This document shows positions 35,580 to 48,305 of a DNA stretch of 64,000 nucleotides, in pieces. How positions within the stretch are numbered: the first letter of the stretch is position 1; each line of letters begins with the position of its first letter. A program made the translations under genes and the position numbers. The notes below the pieces were generated by a model that saw nothing but the letters and a program-made list of their open reading frames with translations, searched no databases and had not been told where the DNA came from. The stretch is from Agarophyton chilense (lineage: Eukaryota; Rhodophyta; Florideophyceae; Gracilariales; Gracilariaceae), in contig JARGXX010000001.1 in the NCBI GenBank assembly GCA_030374765.1, positions 992,001-1,056,000 of the forward strand. The letters are read 5' to 3'.

Positions 35580-36266
35580 TGTTGGCTGTTGACCCTGTGC
35601 TGTCACTGAAAACCAAAAGTGCAGGGGAGCATGGGCTGTTTTGGAGGGTGTCTCTGGAAAAGCGCATATGCGTGTCAGTCGGATCTCAACGTGAACTCGG
35701 GCTGTGATTGGCTACTGCAAATGTGCACATACAATGTGGTGTGTACAAGTGGTATGGCACTATTGGGTTTGTCTGTGGTACACGTGTGTACGTGGTCTAC
35801 TTGTAATACTGTGCACGCTGTTCAACATGTCCAGCTGGTGTACTATGAACAGATCTCACAAGGTGTAACGAATGTACTTGGAGAAGAGACGTGACATGTG
35901 TATTACAGGAGACTTGGTGTACTGTGCTGGAACGTGAATGTGTATGGAGGCGGATTGCAAGTATTGTGTGCTGGCATATTGAATTTGTGCACAAGTCAGT
36001 GTAATTATGGGCTGTGCACTGTATATTGCCTTGTTGTGCGCTGCAATGAACATTGACTAGGGTTAATGTCATGCTTGAATATGATTGGTAGTATTGAGTG
36101 TCCCTGCTTTGTAGTCTAGGGTTTACTTTGGGTTGGAGTCTAGACAGCTGACGTTTTGAAGTAGTATATAAGTGAAAGTTTGAGCGCCTCCAAGTAAATC
36201 CAAGCCAGAGCTGGCGAACTTTCCATTCATCCCTCAACCTTTCCTTCAGCATTTCCCTTTCCATCA
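35580..36266 (+). repeat. 3' LTR of copia B
   Basis: 687 bp, nearly identical to the 5' LTR, directly after the purine tract AGAGGGGGGG (35570-35579) and followed by the ACTTT duplication. Confidence 0.9.
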
Positions 36267-38129
36267 ACTTTTGATATCCACTCCTCCAAGCTGCTTAAAC
36301 TTTGCCGCAATACCCACAAACACATCACTAAGAGCACTGCGATGGATCACCAGACCTAGGAACACATACCGTGAGTGATCATCGAGGAATGTACATGCAT
36401 ATTGAAACTTGTCCGGAAAAGACTTTTCCAGAGGACCTACAATATCCGAGTGCACAATGTCACCAACCGCGGATGCATGTTCAAAGTGACCTGGGAACGG
36501 AAGCTTATGAGCCTTGCCAAGTCGACATGCTCGGCATACCTCCTCCATGTCACACAAGTGCGGCACTCCATCTGCGTACTTGTGTACATATTGCAGATCA
36601 CGTTGGTTGATGTGAGCCAGTCGTCGGTGCCACAGTTGAGTCTCCGTAGACTTTGTCGAAAGCGCAAGTTCCACACCAGCATGCCCTAAAGGTTGAGGCA
36701 GTGTGTACATGCGAGATACCTTGTCACGATCACCAATGCCCACCTCAAAACCATTTGACTCTAGCGTCAAACGTACACTATGACGACCGAAGAGCGACTC
36801 AATACCTTTGTCGGCCAAACACCCGGTTGAAACCAAGTTGTATCCCAGAGCGGGGGTCAGTAGGGCATCACTCAGACGTATGTTCGCATTGTCCAAAGGA
36901 ATGATCACCTCTCCGCGTTGTTTAGATGTAACAGATGTGTTATCGGCAAGCATCACTGTCCTTTCGTTGCAAGGTTCAAGTGAACCGGGCACGAACGCAC
37001 AAACAGAATGGAAGCAATGTACTGTCGCACCGCTGTCTGCGTAGGTACTCAGGTCATTCGGCGGAACTATAGTGGTCCTTTCCACAGTTGCACCAGCAAT
37101 TTCGATTTTGCCAGACTTTCCAGAAGACTTGCTCGAGGCGCTTCTACCACTACTGGCACCCATTCGCTTGGGTTGTGGCGACAGTTTATCGAGGATACTC
37201 TGCGGCAAGTGGTTGTCCGGGTTGTCCGGATTCATAAAGCAACGATCTTGTGTGTGTCCATCGCGATCACAGAAGTCGCAATGATGTCCATTGCTCGATC
37301 CTGAACGATCAAATGATGACGATCTCAAGGCGGCAGCAAGTGCACGAGCAGTAGACTCAATGTCGGAGTGACCATCAGACTCCTCATCTTCGTTGTTTGC
37401 ACTACTGCGGGTACGATTAGTCGATTCAGAATGTCGACCAGATTTTTTCCTGCCCTTCTTCTTGCGACGTGAACTACGTCCAGACGGCCTTGCAGACACC
37501 TGTTTCGCGTTGTATTCATCTATGAGGGTCGTGGCCACGTAGTCCCATGTAAGCTCAGCGATATCCTTGGTTCGAAGAGCTGCAGCAGTAGACTCCAGTG
37601 TGCAATTGGGATCAATAGAAGCAAGTAACATGGGAGCTTTGTGCGACTCCGGTACTGCCGCATCCTTCCCCATGCGCTCTAACTGAGCAAATAACGCCGT
37701 GTACTGGTCCACATAGCCTGACATATTCTGACCATTGTATCCCATACGGAATAGTTGAGTCTGCACAGCAATTCTGGATACAGTACGATTGGACGCATAC
37801 CGTGCATCAAGTAATGCGAGCATGCGCGCCGGGTCGTCGTCGACATCCATGACCACACGAAGTGGCGCATCACCCAAGGCGCATATTATGATTCCACATG
37901 CCTTCTCGCGCTTGGCGACAACTCGAGCGCTATCAATAGCGGTATCCGATGTTGCTTCAGTAGTTGCTGAATATCCAGAATCGGATTCCACAACGTTCCA
38001 CACACCTTTAACACGGCATGCAGCACGAAGGCGATGGCGCCATAGGGCATAATCATCACCACGCCTTCCATGAAAACGAGGGATTTTCATCCCGGTAGTA
38101 CTTTCGGATTCCATTTCCGTGTCCGACAT
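36267..38129 (-). pseudogene. Copia C gag-pol, part 1 (gag to integrase), split by copia B
   Basis: Starts at an ATG (38129-38127). Gag comes first (RGDDYALWRHRL, then a Lys/Arg-rich patch), followed by knuckle CDFCDRDGHTQDRC, protease ADSGATVHC, the integrase zinc site (LWHRRLAH .. CRACRLGK) and the first catalytic Asp (HSDIVGPL). The frame is interrupted at 36266/36267 by copia B after GGVDIKS and resumes at 29670. The coding sequence otherwise has no stops. It is about 99% identical to elements D and E. The 5' leader (38130-38327) is interrupted by element D. Confidence 0.9.
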
Positions 38130-38327
38130 ATTTCAGTCTGTTATCCACGAAGCAGATAGAACGGAACCAAACGAAATTAATTAGTAGAGGGAAGCAGAGT
38201 GAGGGACTCAATGCCTTGGGAAGTTTAAGAAAAGGGCCACGAGCAGTGATGAATTCGTGGCCGAGCTTGCCCGAACGGAGTATCCCAACTCAAACGTTCG
38301 ACAGCGAGGACGACAGCGGAGACTTTT

Positions 38328-38999
38328 TCACAACGTGAGCGCAGGTTAGGTAAAGGAAAAGGAAGAAGAGGGGGAAAAGACGAGAAGAAGAGAAAAATAA
38401 AAGAAGAGAAACAAAGGAAGGTAGTCAGCCTTCACAATTTACTTCGATCGTTGGCGACCGTCATTGAAAACTATATCTACCTCGCACGCAGTTCCGCCGC
38501 CGGTGCTGACCGTCGGCGGGTCACCCACGTCTCACACCTTGCCACTGTGCGACGAGGAGTTGCGCGCCAAAACAATTTCAAACATGAAGCATATCAAATA
38601 AAAACTCAAAAAATCACCAAAGTGGTGCGCCAGTGCCAACCACCCCGCGCAGCCCAGATTCGGCTGTTACGGCCAAACCCCGTATCCAGCCCACATTCGC
38701 ACATTCTCTCCAACTGCATAGCCCGTGCTCATTCAGCGCTCTCGTCCAATCAAATCGCTCCACTTGGGCCGAAGCCCCAACATGCCCCATTAGAACCAGA
38801 CCACTTGTCCATACCACGTTGCATGAGGGCATTTGCAGTAGCCAATCAGATGGCCGTTTCACGTTGAGATTGAGATGAGGCGCATATGCGTTTTTCCGCG
38901 GAGGGTGCCCAAAAGTGCCCATGCTTAAATCCACTTTTTGTTTTCCACTATTTCCAACACTCCAAAGGGCTTGGGGGCACAGTCGACCAAACCTCAACA
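38328..38999 (-). repeat. 3' LTR of copia D
   Basis: 672 bp, minus-strand TGTTGAGG..TTGTGA. The pol stop codon TGA (38996-38994) lies inside the first bases of the LTR, so pol runs directly into it through a GGAGGAG purine tract. Confidence 0.85.
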
Positions 39000-41900
39000 C
39001 TCCTCCTCGACTGCTCGGCCAAGTCCAACACGGTCCACGTTATTGTTGTGAAGACCTGGGCCAAGTGGTTTAGTTAAGAAGTCCGCATCATTGTCTTCAC
39101 TTGGAACGTACGTCACATTGATGTGACTATCCTTGACTAGTTCCCGAACGAAGTGCAACTTAACGTCAATGTGCTTAGCGCGACCCGACGGACAGCGTTC
39201 ACCAGTTGCCCAGTCAATGGCGCACTGGTTGTCCGAACGAATGGGCACAGCACCTTGCACTTTCCATCCAATCTCCTTAAGCACACGCTTCAACCAAATG
39301 ACCTCCTGACACGCAAGCGTCAAAGCATAATACTCGGCCTCGCCGGTAGACAACGCCACCGAAGCCTGTTTTCTTGCGCCCCACATACATGTCGCTTTGC
39401 CAAGCTTCACTAAGAAACCAGACATTGACTTGCGATCACGCGTGTCCGCAGCGTAGTCAGAGTCAACGTACGCCTCCAGTTTCACCATGCCAGAGTGATA
39501 GTGCACACCATGTTCAGTTGTACCGCGAAGATAACGAAGAACCCGCTTTGCTGCCTTGTGACAGTAGGCCGTGGGCGATTTCTGAAAACGAGCCAAGATT
39601 AGGACGGGTGCTAATATATCCAACCGAGTTCTCAGTGCCAAATACAAAAGCGATCCAATGATCTGCTGGTACAGCTGAGTATCCTGGATGGATTTGTCTT
39701 TCTCAGATGTCCACCCGGTAAAAAAAGATTCTACCATAGGGGTGCATGCCGGCTTGGATCGCTGAAACCCGAAACGGCGCAACACGCTTTCCGTGTACAG
39801 TGACTGACCAAGATACAGCGACACAGGTCGACCATCTGAATCTAAAGTCCATTTGAATTCAACGCCGAGGTACAAGTTCACTTCGTCCGCCACACGCAGC
39901 TCGTAAAACGACTTAAGCTCCTCCAAAATCGCATCACGTTCCATGGCAGAAGTTGTGAATATTAGCAAGTCATCCACATAAACTAGCACGAACGCATCCT
40001 CGTTGCTCTCGTTTTGGCGGCGAAACACGCAAGGTGCACTCGGTAACTCTTCAAAACATATGCTTTTCATATCCTCGCATAGTTTGTTGTGCCATGCCAA
40101 GTGCGCTTGCTTCAGTCCATAGATAGCCTTGAGCAATTTGAAGCATCGTGAAGTCACGCCAGGTATACCTCGAGGTGACATGATCCACACATCTTCCTCA
40201 AGTTCGCCATTGAGAAACGCAGTCTTCACATCCACCTGTACCACATACATGCGCAAGCATAACGTCAGATACAAGAATATGCGAACCAAAGAGAACGAAA
40301 CAACTGGTGCATAAGTCTCCATGTAGTCCTGACCATATGTTTGGTGGTTTCCACCGGCTACAACACGAGCCTTAAATCGTTCAACTGACCCATCAGCATT
40401 GCGCTTTACCTTCAGTATGACGTGAGTTGGTAGTGGTTGTGAAGCAGGAGAGTCATCAGGTTTCCAAGTTTGCTTCGACTCCAATGATGAAAACTCTTCA
40501 TCGACGGCTGCTTGCCACATGGTACGCTCCTCCGCACTGGCGGACATTGCCTCCTTGAGTGAGGGCTCATCACTAGTAGTGACTTTGACTTGCGATGTAC
40601 AGTGAGCAGACCCTGCCATGAACCACCTCAGAGGTTGACGGCGTGTGCGCCGCGGGTAGCGTGGTTCCGTATCAGCGTTGGCAGATGTATCAAGGTCATC
40701 AGCAGCACTTTCGTCATCACTTTCGGAATCCTGTGCATCGTCTTCATTGCTGCAGGAGTCTGACTCCGACTGCCTGAGTGCTGGAATCAGGTGCGAGGAT
40801 CCGTCATGAACCACCTCCTCCTCAACATTATCGACGGAGAAGGTATCCGATTCGTCATCAATGCTATCACATAATTCCATAGCAGAGCTATAGTCAGCAT
40901 CTGACGCACTTTCATCATCCATGTAGTTGGCAAGAGATGATGCGCCAGGGAACTTGGATTCATCAAAAGTAACATGTCGTGACTCAATAATACGCGTAGT
41001 ACCGTCATTATCAACGACGAGTACCTTGTACACACCATGCTCAAGAGTCTCCAAGTACACTCCCTCAAGTGCACGAGACTCGAACTTGGGTCCACGCGGA
41101 GTCCTTAGCACGAATGCAGTGCATCCAAACACACGCACGTGCTTCAACAAAGGTTTATTTCCAGTTACCAGAAAGTAGGGACTGTTGTTAACAGTAGAAT
41201 GTTGCACTCGATTACGCACAAAGATAACATGTTTCAGCGCATATGGCCACAAACATTCTGGTAGATCGGCTTGGATCAGCAACGATCGAGCAGCTTCCAC
41301 CATGGTACGATTGATGCGCTCAGCTATAGCGTTGTGTTCGGGGGTGTATGGAGCAGAGAAAGAAGTGAGGCCATGTTCTGCTGCCAAGTTCTCTTGCAGG
41401 GCAATATATTCTTCTGCACCGTCCGAGTGCAAACTTTTGATATGCACTCCTCCAAGCTGCTTAAACTTTGCCGCAATACCCACAAACACATCACTAAGAG
41501 CACTGCGATGGATCACCAGACCTAGGAACACATACCGTGAGTGATCATCGAGGAATGTACATGCATATTGAAACTTTTCCGGAAAAGACTTTTCCAGAGG
41601 ACCTACAATATCCGAGTGCACAATGTCACCAACCGCGGATGCATGTTCAAAGTGACCTGGGAACGGAAGCTTATGAGCTTTGCCAAGTCGACATGCTCGG
41701 CATACCTCCTCCATGTCACACAAGTGCGGCACTCCATCTGCGTACTTGTGTACATGTTGCAGATCACGTTGGTTGATGTGAGCCAGTCGTCGGTGCCACA
41801 GTTGAGTCTCCGTAGACTTAGTCGAAAGCGCAAGTTCCACACCAGCATCACAACGTGAGCGCAGGTTAGGTAAAGGAAAAGGAAGAAGAGGGGGAAAAGA

Positions 41901-43974
41901 CGAGAAGAAGAGAAAAATAAAAGAAGAGAAACAAAGGAAGGTAGTCAGCCTTGACAATTTACTTCGATCGTTGGCGACCGTCATTGAAAACTATATCTAC
42001 CTCGCACGCAGTTCCGCCGCCGGTGCTGACCGTCGGAGGGTCACCCACGTCTCACACCTTGCCACTGTGCGACGAGGAGTTGCGCGCCAAAACAATTTCA
42101 AACATGAAGCATATCAAATAAAAACTCAAAAAAATCATCCAAAGTGGTGCGCCAGTGCCAACCACCCCGCGCAGCCCAGATTCGGCTGTTACGTCCAAAC
42201 CCCGTATCCAGCCCACATTCGCACATTCTCTCCAACTGCATAGCCCGTGCTCATTCAGCGCTCTCGTCCAATCAAATCGCTCCACTTGGGCCGAAGCCCC
42301 AACACGCCCCATTAGAACCAGACCACTTGTCCATACCACGTTGCATGAGGGCATTTGCAGTAGCCAATCAGATGGCCGTTTCACGTTGAGATTGAGATGA
42401 GGCGCATATGCGTTTTTCCGCGGAGGGTGCCCAAAAGTGCCCATGCTTAAATCCACTTTTTGTTTTCCACTATTTCCAACACTCCAAAGGGCTTGGGGGC
42501 ACAGTCGACCAAACCTCAACACAGCATGCCCTAAAGGTTGAGGCAGTGTGTACATGCGAGATACCTTGTCACGATCACCAATGCCCACCTCAAAACCATT
42601 TGACTCTAGCGTCAAACGTACACTATGACGACCGAAGAGCGACTCAATACCTTTGTCTGCCAAACACCCGGTTGAAACCAAGTTGTATCCCAGAGCGGGG
42701 GTCAGTAGGGCATCACTCAGACGTATGTTCGCATTGTCCAAAGGAATGATCACCTCTCCGCGTTGTTTAGATACAACAGATGTGTTATCGGCAAGCATCA
42801 CTGTCCTTTCGTCGCAAGGTTCAAGTGAACCGGGCACGAACGCACAAACAGAATGGAAGCAATGTACTGTCGCACCGCTGTCTGCGTAGGTACTCAGGTC
42901 ATTCGGCGGAACTATAGTGGTCCTTTCCACAGTTGCACCAGCAATTTCGATTTTTCCAGACTTTCCAGAAGACTTGCTCGAGGCGCTTCTACCACTACTG
43001 GCACCCATTCGCTTGGGTTGTGGCGACAGTTTATCGAGGATACTCTGCGGCAAGTGGTTGTCCGGGTTGTCCGGATTCATAAAGCAACGATCTTGTGTGT
43101 GTCCATCGCGATCACAGAAGTCGCAATGATGTCCATTGCTCGATCCTGAACGATCAAATGATGACGATCTCAAGGCGGCAGCAAGTGCACGAGCAGTAGA
43201 CTCAATGTCGGAGTGACCATCAGACTCCTCATCTTCGTTGTTTGCACTACTGCGGGTACGATTAGTCGATTCAGAATGTCGACCAGATTTTTTCCTGCCC
43301 TTCTTCTTGCGACGTGAACTACGTCCAGACGGCCTTGCAGACACCTGTTTCGCGTTGTATTCATCTATGAGGGTCGTGGCCACGTAGTCCCATGTAAGCT
43401 CAGCGATATCCTTGGTTCGAAGAGCTGCAGCAGTAGACTCCAGTGTGCAATTGGGATCAATAGAAGCAAGTAACATGGGAGCTTTGTGCGACTCCGGTAC
43501 TGCCGCATCCTTCCCCATGCGCTCTAACTGAGCAAATAACGCCGTGTACTGGTCCACATAGCCTGACATATTCTGACCATTGTATCCCATACGGAATAGT
43601 TGAGTCTGCACAGCAATTCTGGATACAGTACGATTGGACGCATACCGTGCATCAAGTAATGCGAGCATGCGCGCCGGGTCGTCGTCGACATCCATGACCA
43701 CACGAAGTGGCGCATCACCCAAGGCGCATATTATGATTCCACATGCCTTCTCGCGCTTGGCGACAACTCGAGCGCTATCAATAGCGGTATCCGATGTTGC
43801 TTCAGTAGTTGCTGAATATCCAGAATCGGATTCCACAACGTTCCACACACCTTTAACACGGCATGCAGCACGAAGGCGATGGCGCCATAGGGCATAATCA
43901 TCACCACGCCTTCCATGAAAACGAGGGATTTTCATCCCGGTAGTACTTTCGGATTCCATTTCCGTGTCCGACAT
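38994..43974 (-). pseudogene. Copia D gag-pol, interrupted only by a solo LTR
   Basis: Two open halves, 43974-42522 (gag, knuckle, protease) and 41847-38994 (integrase, RT, RNase H), are separated by a solo LTR plus its duplicated CAGCA. Each half is free of stops up to the junction. Catalytic residues look complete. The integrase has HSDIVGP, LHSDGAEEY and AIAERIN; RT has VDVKTAFLNGELEE and VYVDDLLIF; RNase H has VDSDYAAD, TGEAEYYAL and SDNQCAID. The protein would be roughly 1430 residues without the LTR. Unlike A and B, the second integrase Asp is present, so relatives of D could supply an active enzyme. Confidence 0.9.
41848..42521 (-). repeat. Solo LTR of the copia C/D family
   Basis: 674 bp flanked by a perfect CAGCA duplication (41843-41847, 42522-42526) inside element D gag-pol. 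It fixes the LTR boundaries for the family as TGTTGAGG..GTTGTGA (minus strand), an unusual GA rather than CA end. It is the product of insertion followed by LTR-LTR recombination. Confidence 0.9.
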
Positions 43975-44873
43975 ATTTCAGTCTGTTATCCACGAAGCAG
44001 ATAGAACGGAACCAAACGAAATTAATTAGTAGAGGGAAGCAGAGTGAGGGACTCAATGCCTTGGGAAGTTTAACAAAAGGGCCACGAGCAGTGATGAATT
44101 CGTGGCCGAGCTTGCCCGAACGGAGTATCCCAACTCAAACGTTCGACAGCGAGGACGACAGCGGAGACTTTTGACGTAGCCTGCAACGCTCACCGAGACG
44201 CGTCTCGTACGCGATCACAAGCGGAGCTCGGGTGCTCCCACGCTTGGAGTATACTCACGGGCAGTGGCAGAAGGCGTACCCGGAACAGACAAACTTCTCG
44301 ACTTCGGGTTGAAACTTCTTGATTGAACCTACCGAGACTTGCTCGAGGTAGGCGGGCGCACTGGCCGGAGAAACTACCTCCGCTACCCTAAAGGATGATC
44401 CCCTGGACCCTGGTTACTCTCTCCAGGTGAGGTACGCTTTGATTACCTACCGAACTCTGCGCACTTCAGAGTCCGGCGCTTTTAGTCCCTACGAGGCGTC
44501 CCAAGGAGGGGTGTCGTCAAGATACACTTCCCCCAGTTGACCCAAGCTAGCCTCTTGCGGGAAAGTAGCGCGGTCGTGCGGTGTAGTACGGTTGCTCCTA
44601 CACTTCCAAGCCCAATTCATCGACCTCCGTACTCTACGGACGGAGAGCAGGATTTGCCAGACTTCCCGGTCTCGTGCCAAGGGGGTACTAACAAACGCGA
44701 TATGTTTTCGCCACCAAGGAGGAAGTCCGCAGGGTACACGCCTGTCGCAAAACAAAATAACTTCTTGAATCCAGATGAGCGTTAGTCGTAGATCGCGCAC
44801 CTGTCGCAGTAGGGAATCTTCTTGAATCCAAATAAATGTTAGTAGAGCGTGACGTCTGCGAAGAGTCGACGCT

Positions 44874-44887
44874 CTGGGCCCATAACC
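44874..44887 (-). other. Primer-binding site of copia D
   Basis: On the minus strand GGTTATGGGCCCAG directly follows the LTR. The same site recurs at 46267-46280 and 47660-47673 in the tandem units. Confidence 0.8.
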
Positions 44888-45560
44888 TCACAACGTGAGC
44901 GCAGGTTAGGTAAAGGAAAAGGAAGAAGAGGGGGAAAAGACGAGAAGAAGAGAAAAATAAAAGAAGAGAAACAAAGGAAGGTAGTCAGCCTTCACAATTT
45001 ACTTCGATCGTTGGCGACCGTCATTGAAAACTATATCTACCTCGCACGCAGTTCCGCCGCCGGTGCTGACCGTCGGCGGGTCACCCACGTCTCACACCTT
45101 GCCACTGTGCGACGAGGAGTTGCGCGCCAAAACAATTTCAAACATGAAGCATATCAAATAAAAACTCAAAAAATCATCCAAAGTGGTGCGCCAGTGCCAA
45201 CCACCCCGCGCAGCCCAGATTCGGCTGTTACGGCCAAACCCCGTATCCAGCCCACATTCGCACATTCTCTCCAACTGCATAGCCCGTGCTCATTCAGCGC
45301 TCTCGTCCAATCAAATCGCTCCACTTGGGCCGAAGCCCCAACACGCCCCATTAGAACCAGACCACTTGTCCATACCACGTTGCATGAGGGCATTTGCAGT
45401 AGCCAATCAGATGGCCGTTTCACGTTGAGATTGAGATGAGGCGCATATGCGTTTTTCCGCGGAGGGTGCCCAAAAGTGCCCATGCTTAAATCCACTTTTT
45501 GTTTTCCACTATTTCCAACACTCCAAAGGGCTTGGGGGCACAGTCGACCAAACCTCAACA
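44888..45560 (-). repeat. 5' LTR of copia D
   Basis: 673 bp, followed on the right by the CTTTT target duplication. Confidence 0.85.
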
Positions 45561-46280
45561 CTTTTGACGTAGCCTGCAACGCTCACCGAGACGCGTCTCG
45601 TACGCGATCACAAGCGGAGCTCGGGTGCTCCCACGCTTGGAGTATACTCACGGGCAGTGGCAGAAGGCGTACCCGGAACAGACAAACTTCTCGACTTCGG
45701 GTTGAAACTTCTTGATTGAACCTACCGAGACTTGCTCGAGGTAGGCGGGCGCACTGGCCGGAGAAACTACCTCCGCTACCCTAAAGGATGATCCCCTGGA
45801 CCCTGGTTACTCTCTCCAGGTGAGGTACGCTTTGATTACCTACCGAACTCTGCGCACTTCAGAGTCCGGCGCTTTTAGTCCCTACGAGGCGTCCCAAGGA
45901 GGGGTGTCGTCAAGATACACTTCCCCCAGTTGACCCAAGCTAGCCTCTTGCGGGAAAGTAGCGCGGTCGTGCGGTGTAGTACGGTTGCTCCTACACTTCC
46001 AAGCCCAATTCATCGACCTCCGTACTCTACGGACGGAGAGCAGGATTTGCCAGACTTCCCGGTCTCGTGCCAAGGGGGTACTAACAAACGCGATATGTTT
46101 TCGCCACCAAGGAGGAAGTCCGCAGGGTACACGCCTGTCGCAAAACAAAATAACTTCTTGAATCCAGATGAGCGTTAGTCGTAGATCGCGCACCTGTCGC
46201 AGTAGGGAATCTTCTTGAATCCAAATAAATGTTAGTAGAGCGTGACGTCTGCGAAGAGTCGACGCTCTGGGCCCATAACC

Positions 46281-46953
46281 TCACAACGTGAGCGCAGGTT
46301 AGGTAAAGGAAAAGGAAGAAGAGGGGGAAAAGACGAGAAGAAGAGAAAAATAAAAGAAGAGAAACAAAGGAAGGTAGTCAGCCTTCACAATTTACTTCGA
46401 TCGTTGGCGACCGTCATTGAAAACTATATCTACCTCGCACGCAGTTCCGCCGCCGGTGCTGACCGTCGGCGGGTCACCCACGTCTCACACCTTGCCACTG
46501 TGCGACGAGGAGTTGCGCGCCAAAACAATTTCAAACATGAAGCATATCAAATAAAAACTCAAAAAATCATCCAAAGTGGTGCGCCAGTGCCAACCACCCC
46601 GCGCAGCCCAGATTCGGCTGTTACGGCCAAACCCCGTATCCAGCCCACATTCGCACATTCTCTCCAACTGCATAGCCCGTGCTCATTCAGCGCTCTCGTC
46701 CAATCAAATCGCTCCACTTGGGCCGAAGCCCCAACACGCCCCATTAGAACCAGACCACTTGTCCATACCACGTTGCATGAGGGCATTTGCAGTAGCCAAT
46801 CAGATGGCCGTTTCACGTTGAGATTGAGATGAGGCGCATATGCGTTTTTCCGCGGAGGGTGCCCAAAAGTGCCCATGCTTAAATCCACTTTTTGTTTTCC
46901 ACTATTTCCAACACTCCAAAGGGCTTGGGGGCACAGTCGACCAAATCTCAACA
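46281..46953 (-). repeat. LTR in tandem unit 2 (probable 5' LTR of copia C)
   Basis: 673 bp. It lies beyond the leader that continues element C after the D insertion, so it, or its tandem duplicate, is the 5' LTR of C. Confidence 0.7.
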
Positions 46954-47673
46954 CTTTTGACGTAGCCTGCAACGCTCACCGAGACGCGTCTCGTACGCGA
47001 TCACAAGCGGAGCTCGGGTGCTCCCACGCTTGGAGTATACTCACGGGCAGTGGCAGAAGGCGTACCCGGAACAGACAAACTTCTCGACTTCGGGTTGAAA
47101 CTTCTTGATTGAACCTACCGAGACTTGCTCGAGGTAGGCGGGCGCACTGGCCGGAGAAACTACCTCCGCTACCCTAAAGGATGATCCCCTGGACCCTGGT
47201 TACTCTCTCCAGGTGAGGTACGCTTTGATTACCTACCGAACTCTGCGCACTTCAGAGTCCGGCGCTTTTAGTCCCTACGAGGCGTCCCAAGGAGGGGTGT
47301 CGTCAAGATACACTTCCCCCAGTTGACCCAAGCTAGCCTCTTGCGGGAAAGTAGCGCGGTCGTGCGGTGTAGTACGGTTGCTCCTACACTTCCAAGCCCA
47401 ATTCATCGACCTCCGTACTCTACGGACGGAGAGCAGGATTTGCCAGACTTCCCGGTCTCGTGCCAAGGGGGTACTAACAAACGCGATATGTTTTCGCCAC
47501 CAAGGAGGAAGTCCGCAGGGTACACGCCTGTCGCAAAACAAAATAACTTCTTGAATCCAGATGAGCGTTAGTCGTAGATCGCGCACCTGTCGCAGTAGGG
47601 AATCTTCTTGAATCCAAATAAATGTTAGTAGAGCGTGACGTCTGCGAAGAGTCGACGCTCTGGGCCCATAACC

Positions 47674-48305
47674 TCACAACGTGAGCGCAGGTTAGGTAAA
47701 GGAAAAGGAAGAAGAGGGGGAAAAGACGAGAAGAAGAGAAAAATAAAAGAAGAGAAACAAAGGAAGGTAGTCAGCCTTCACAATTTACTTCGATCGTTGG
47801 CGACCGTCATTGAAAACTATATCTACCTCGCACGCAGTTCCGCCGCCGGTGCTGACCGTCGGCGGGTCACCCACGTCTCACACCTTGCCACTGTGCGACG
47901 AGGAGTTGCGCGCCAAAACAATTTCAAACATGAAGCATATCAAATAAAAACTCAAAAAATCATCCAACGTGGTGCGCCAGTGCCAACCACCCCGCGCAGC
48001 CCAGATTCGGCTGTTACGGCCAAACCCCGTATCCAGCCCACATTCGCACATTCTCTCCAACTGCATAGCCCGTGCTCATTCAGCGCTCTCGTCCAATCAA
48101 ATCGCTCCACTTGGGCCGAAGCCCCAACACGCCCCATTAGAACCAGACCACTTGTCCATACCACGTTGCATGAGGGCATTTGCAGTAGCCAATCAGATGG
48201 CCGTTTCACGTTGAGATTGAGATGAGGCGCATATGCGTTTTTCCGCGGAGGGTGCCCAAAAGTGCCCATGCTTAACTTGGGGGCACAGTCGACCAAACCT
48301 CAACA
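47674..48305 (-). repeat. LTR in tandem unit 3, internally deleted
   Basis: 632 bp. It lacks 41 bp between CATGCTTAA and CTTGGGGG relative to the other copies. Its right end joins an inverted leader sequence at 48306. Confidence 0.8.

Larger units (their letters stand above)
29671..36266 (+). mobile_element. Ty1/copia element B, intact and recent
   Basis: 6596 bp with two 687-bp LTRs that differ at only two positions that I could find (near 29900/35807 and 30083/35992). It has a perfect 5-bp target duplication ACTTT (29666-29670 and 36267-36271) and one uninterrupted gag-pol frame. It is inserted in the integrase gene of element C in the opposite orientation. LTR identity of about 99.7% indicates a recent insertion. 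The primer site and purine tract match those of element A. Confidence 0.95.
38328..45560 (-). mobile_element. Ty1/copia element D, inserted in the leader of element C
   Basis: 7233 bp on the minus strand: 3' LTR 38328-38999, pol-gag, leader, primer site 44874-44887, and 5' LTR 44888-45560. A perfect 5-bp duplication CTTTT flanks it (38323-38327 and 45561-45565). Joining the flanks recreates the leader found in D itself, so D landed in the leader of a sister copy (C). A solo LTR of the same family interrupts its gag-pol. Without it, D would be coding-competent. Confidence 0.9.
44168..48305 (-). repeat. Three tandem leader+LTR units of the copia C/D family
   Basis: Units start at 44168, 45561 and 46954 with a period of 1393 bp; the third is 41 bp shorter because of a deletion in its LTR. 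Each unit holds 720 bp of leader, a primer site, and an LTR. They are nearly identical (single-base differences such as CAAATC for CAAACC near 46945 and CCAACG for CCAAAG near 47967). One junction is the D insertion in the C leader. Unequal crossing-over between flanking LTRs then explains the third unit. Confidence 0.85.

Noticed and set aside
44849-45439. Repeated 196-codon + strand frame in each tandem unit
   Set aside because: It reads antisense through the LTR, is repeated only because the unit is repeated, and has no domain; low-complexity Lys/Glu and Arg stretches come from LTR sequence.
44168-48305. Tandem repeats considered as a CRISPR-like or satellite array
   Set aside because: Units are 1.4-kb retroelement leader+LTR sequences, not short repeats with unique spacers.
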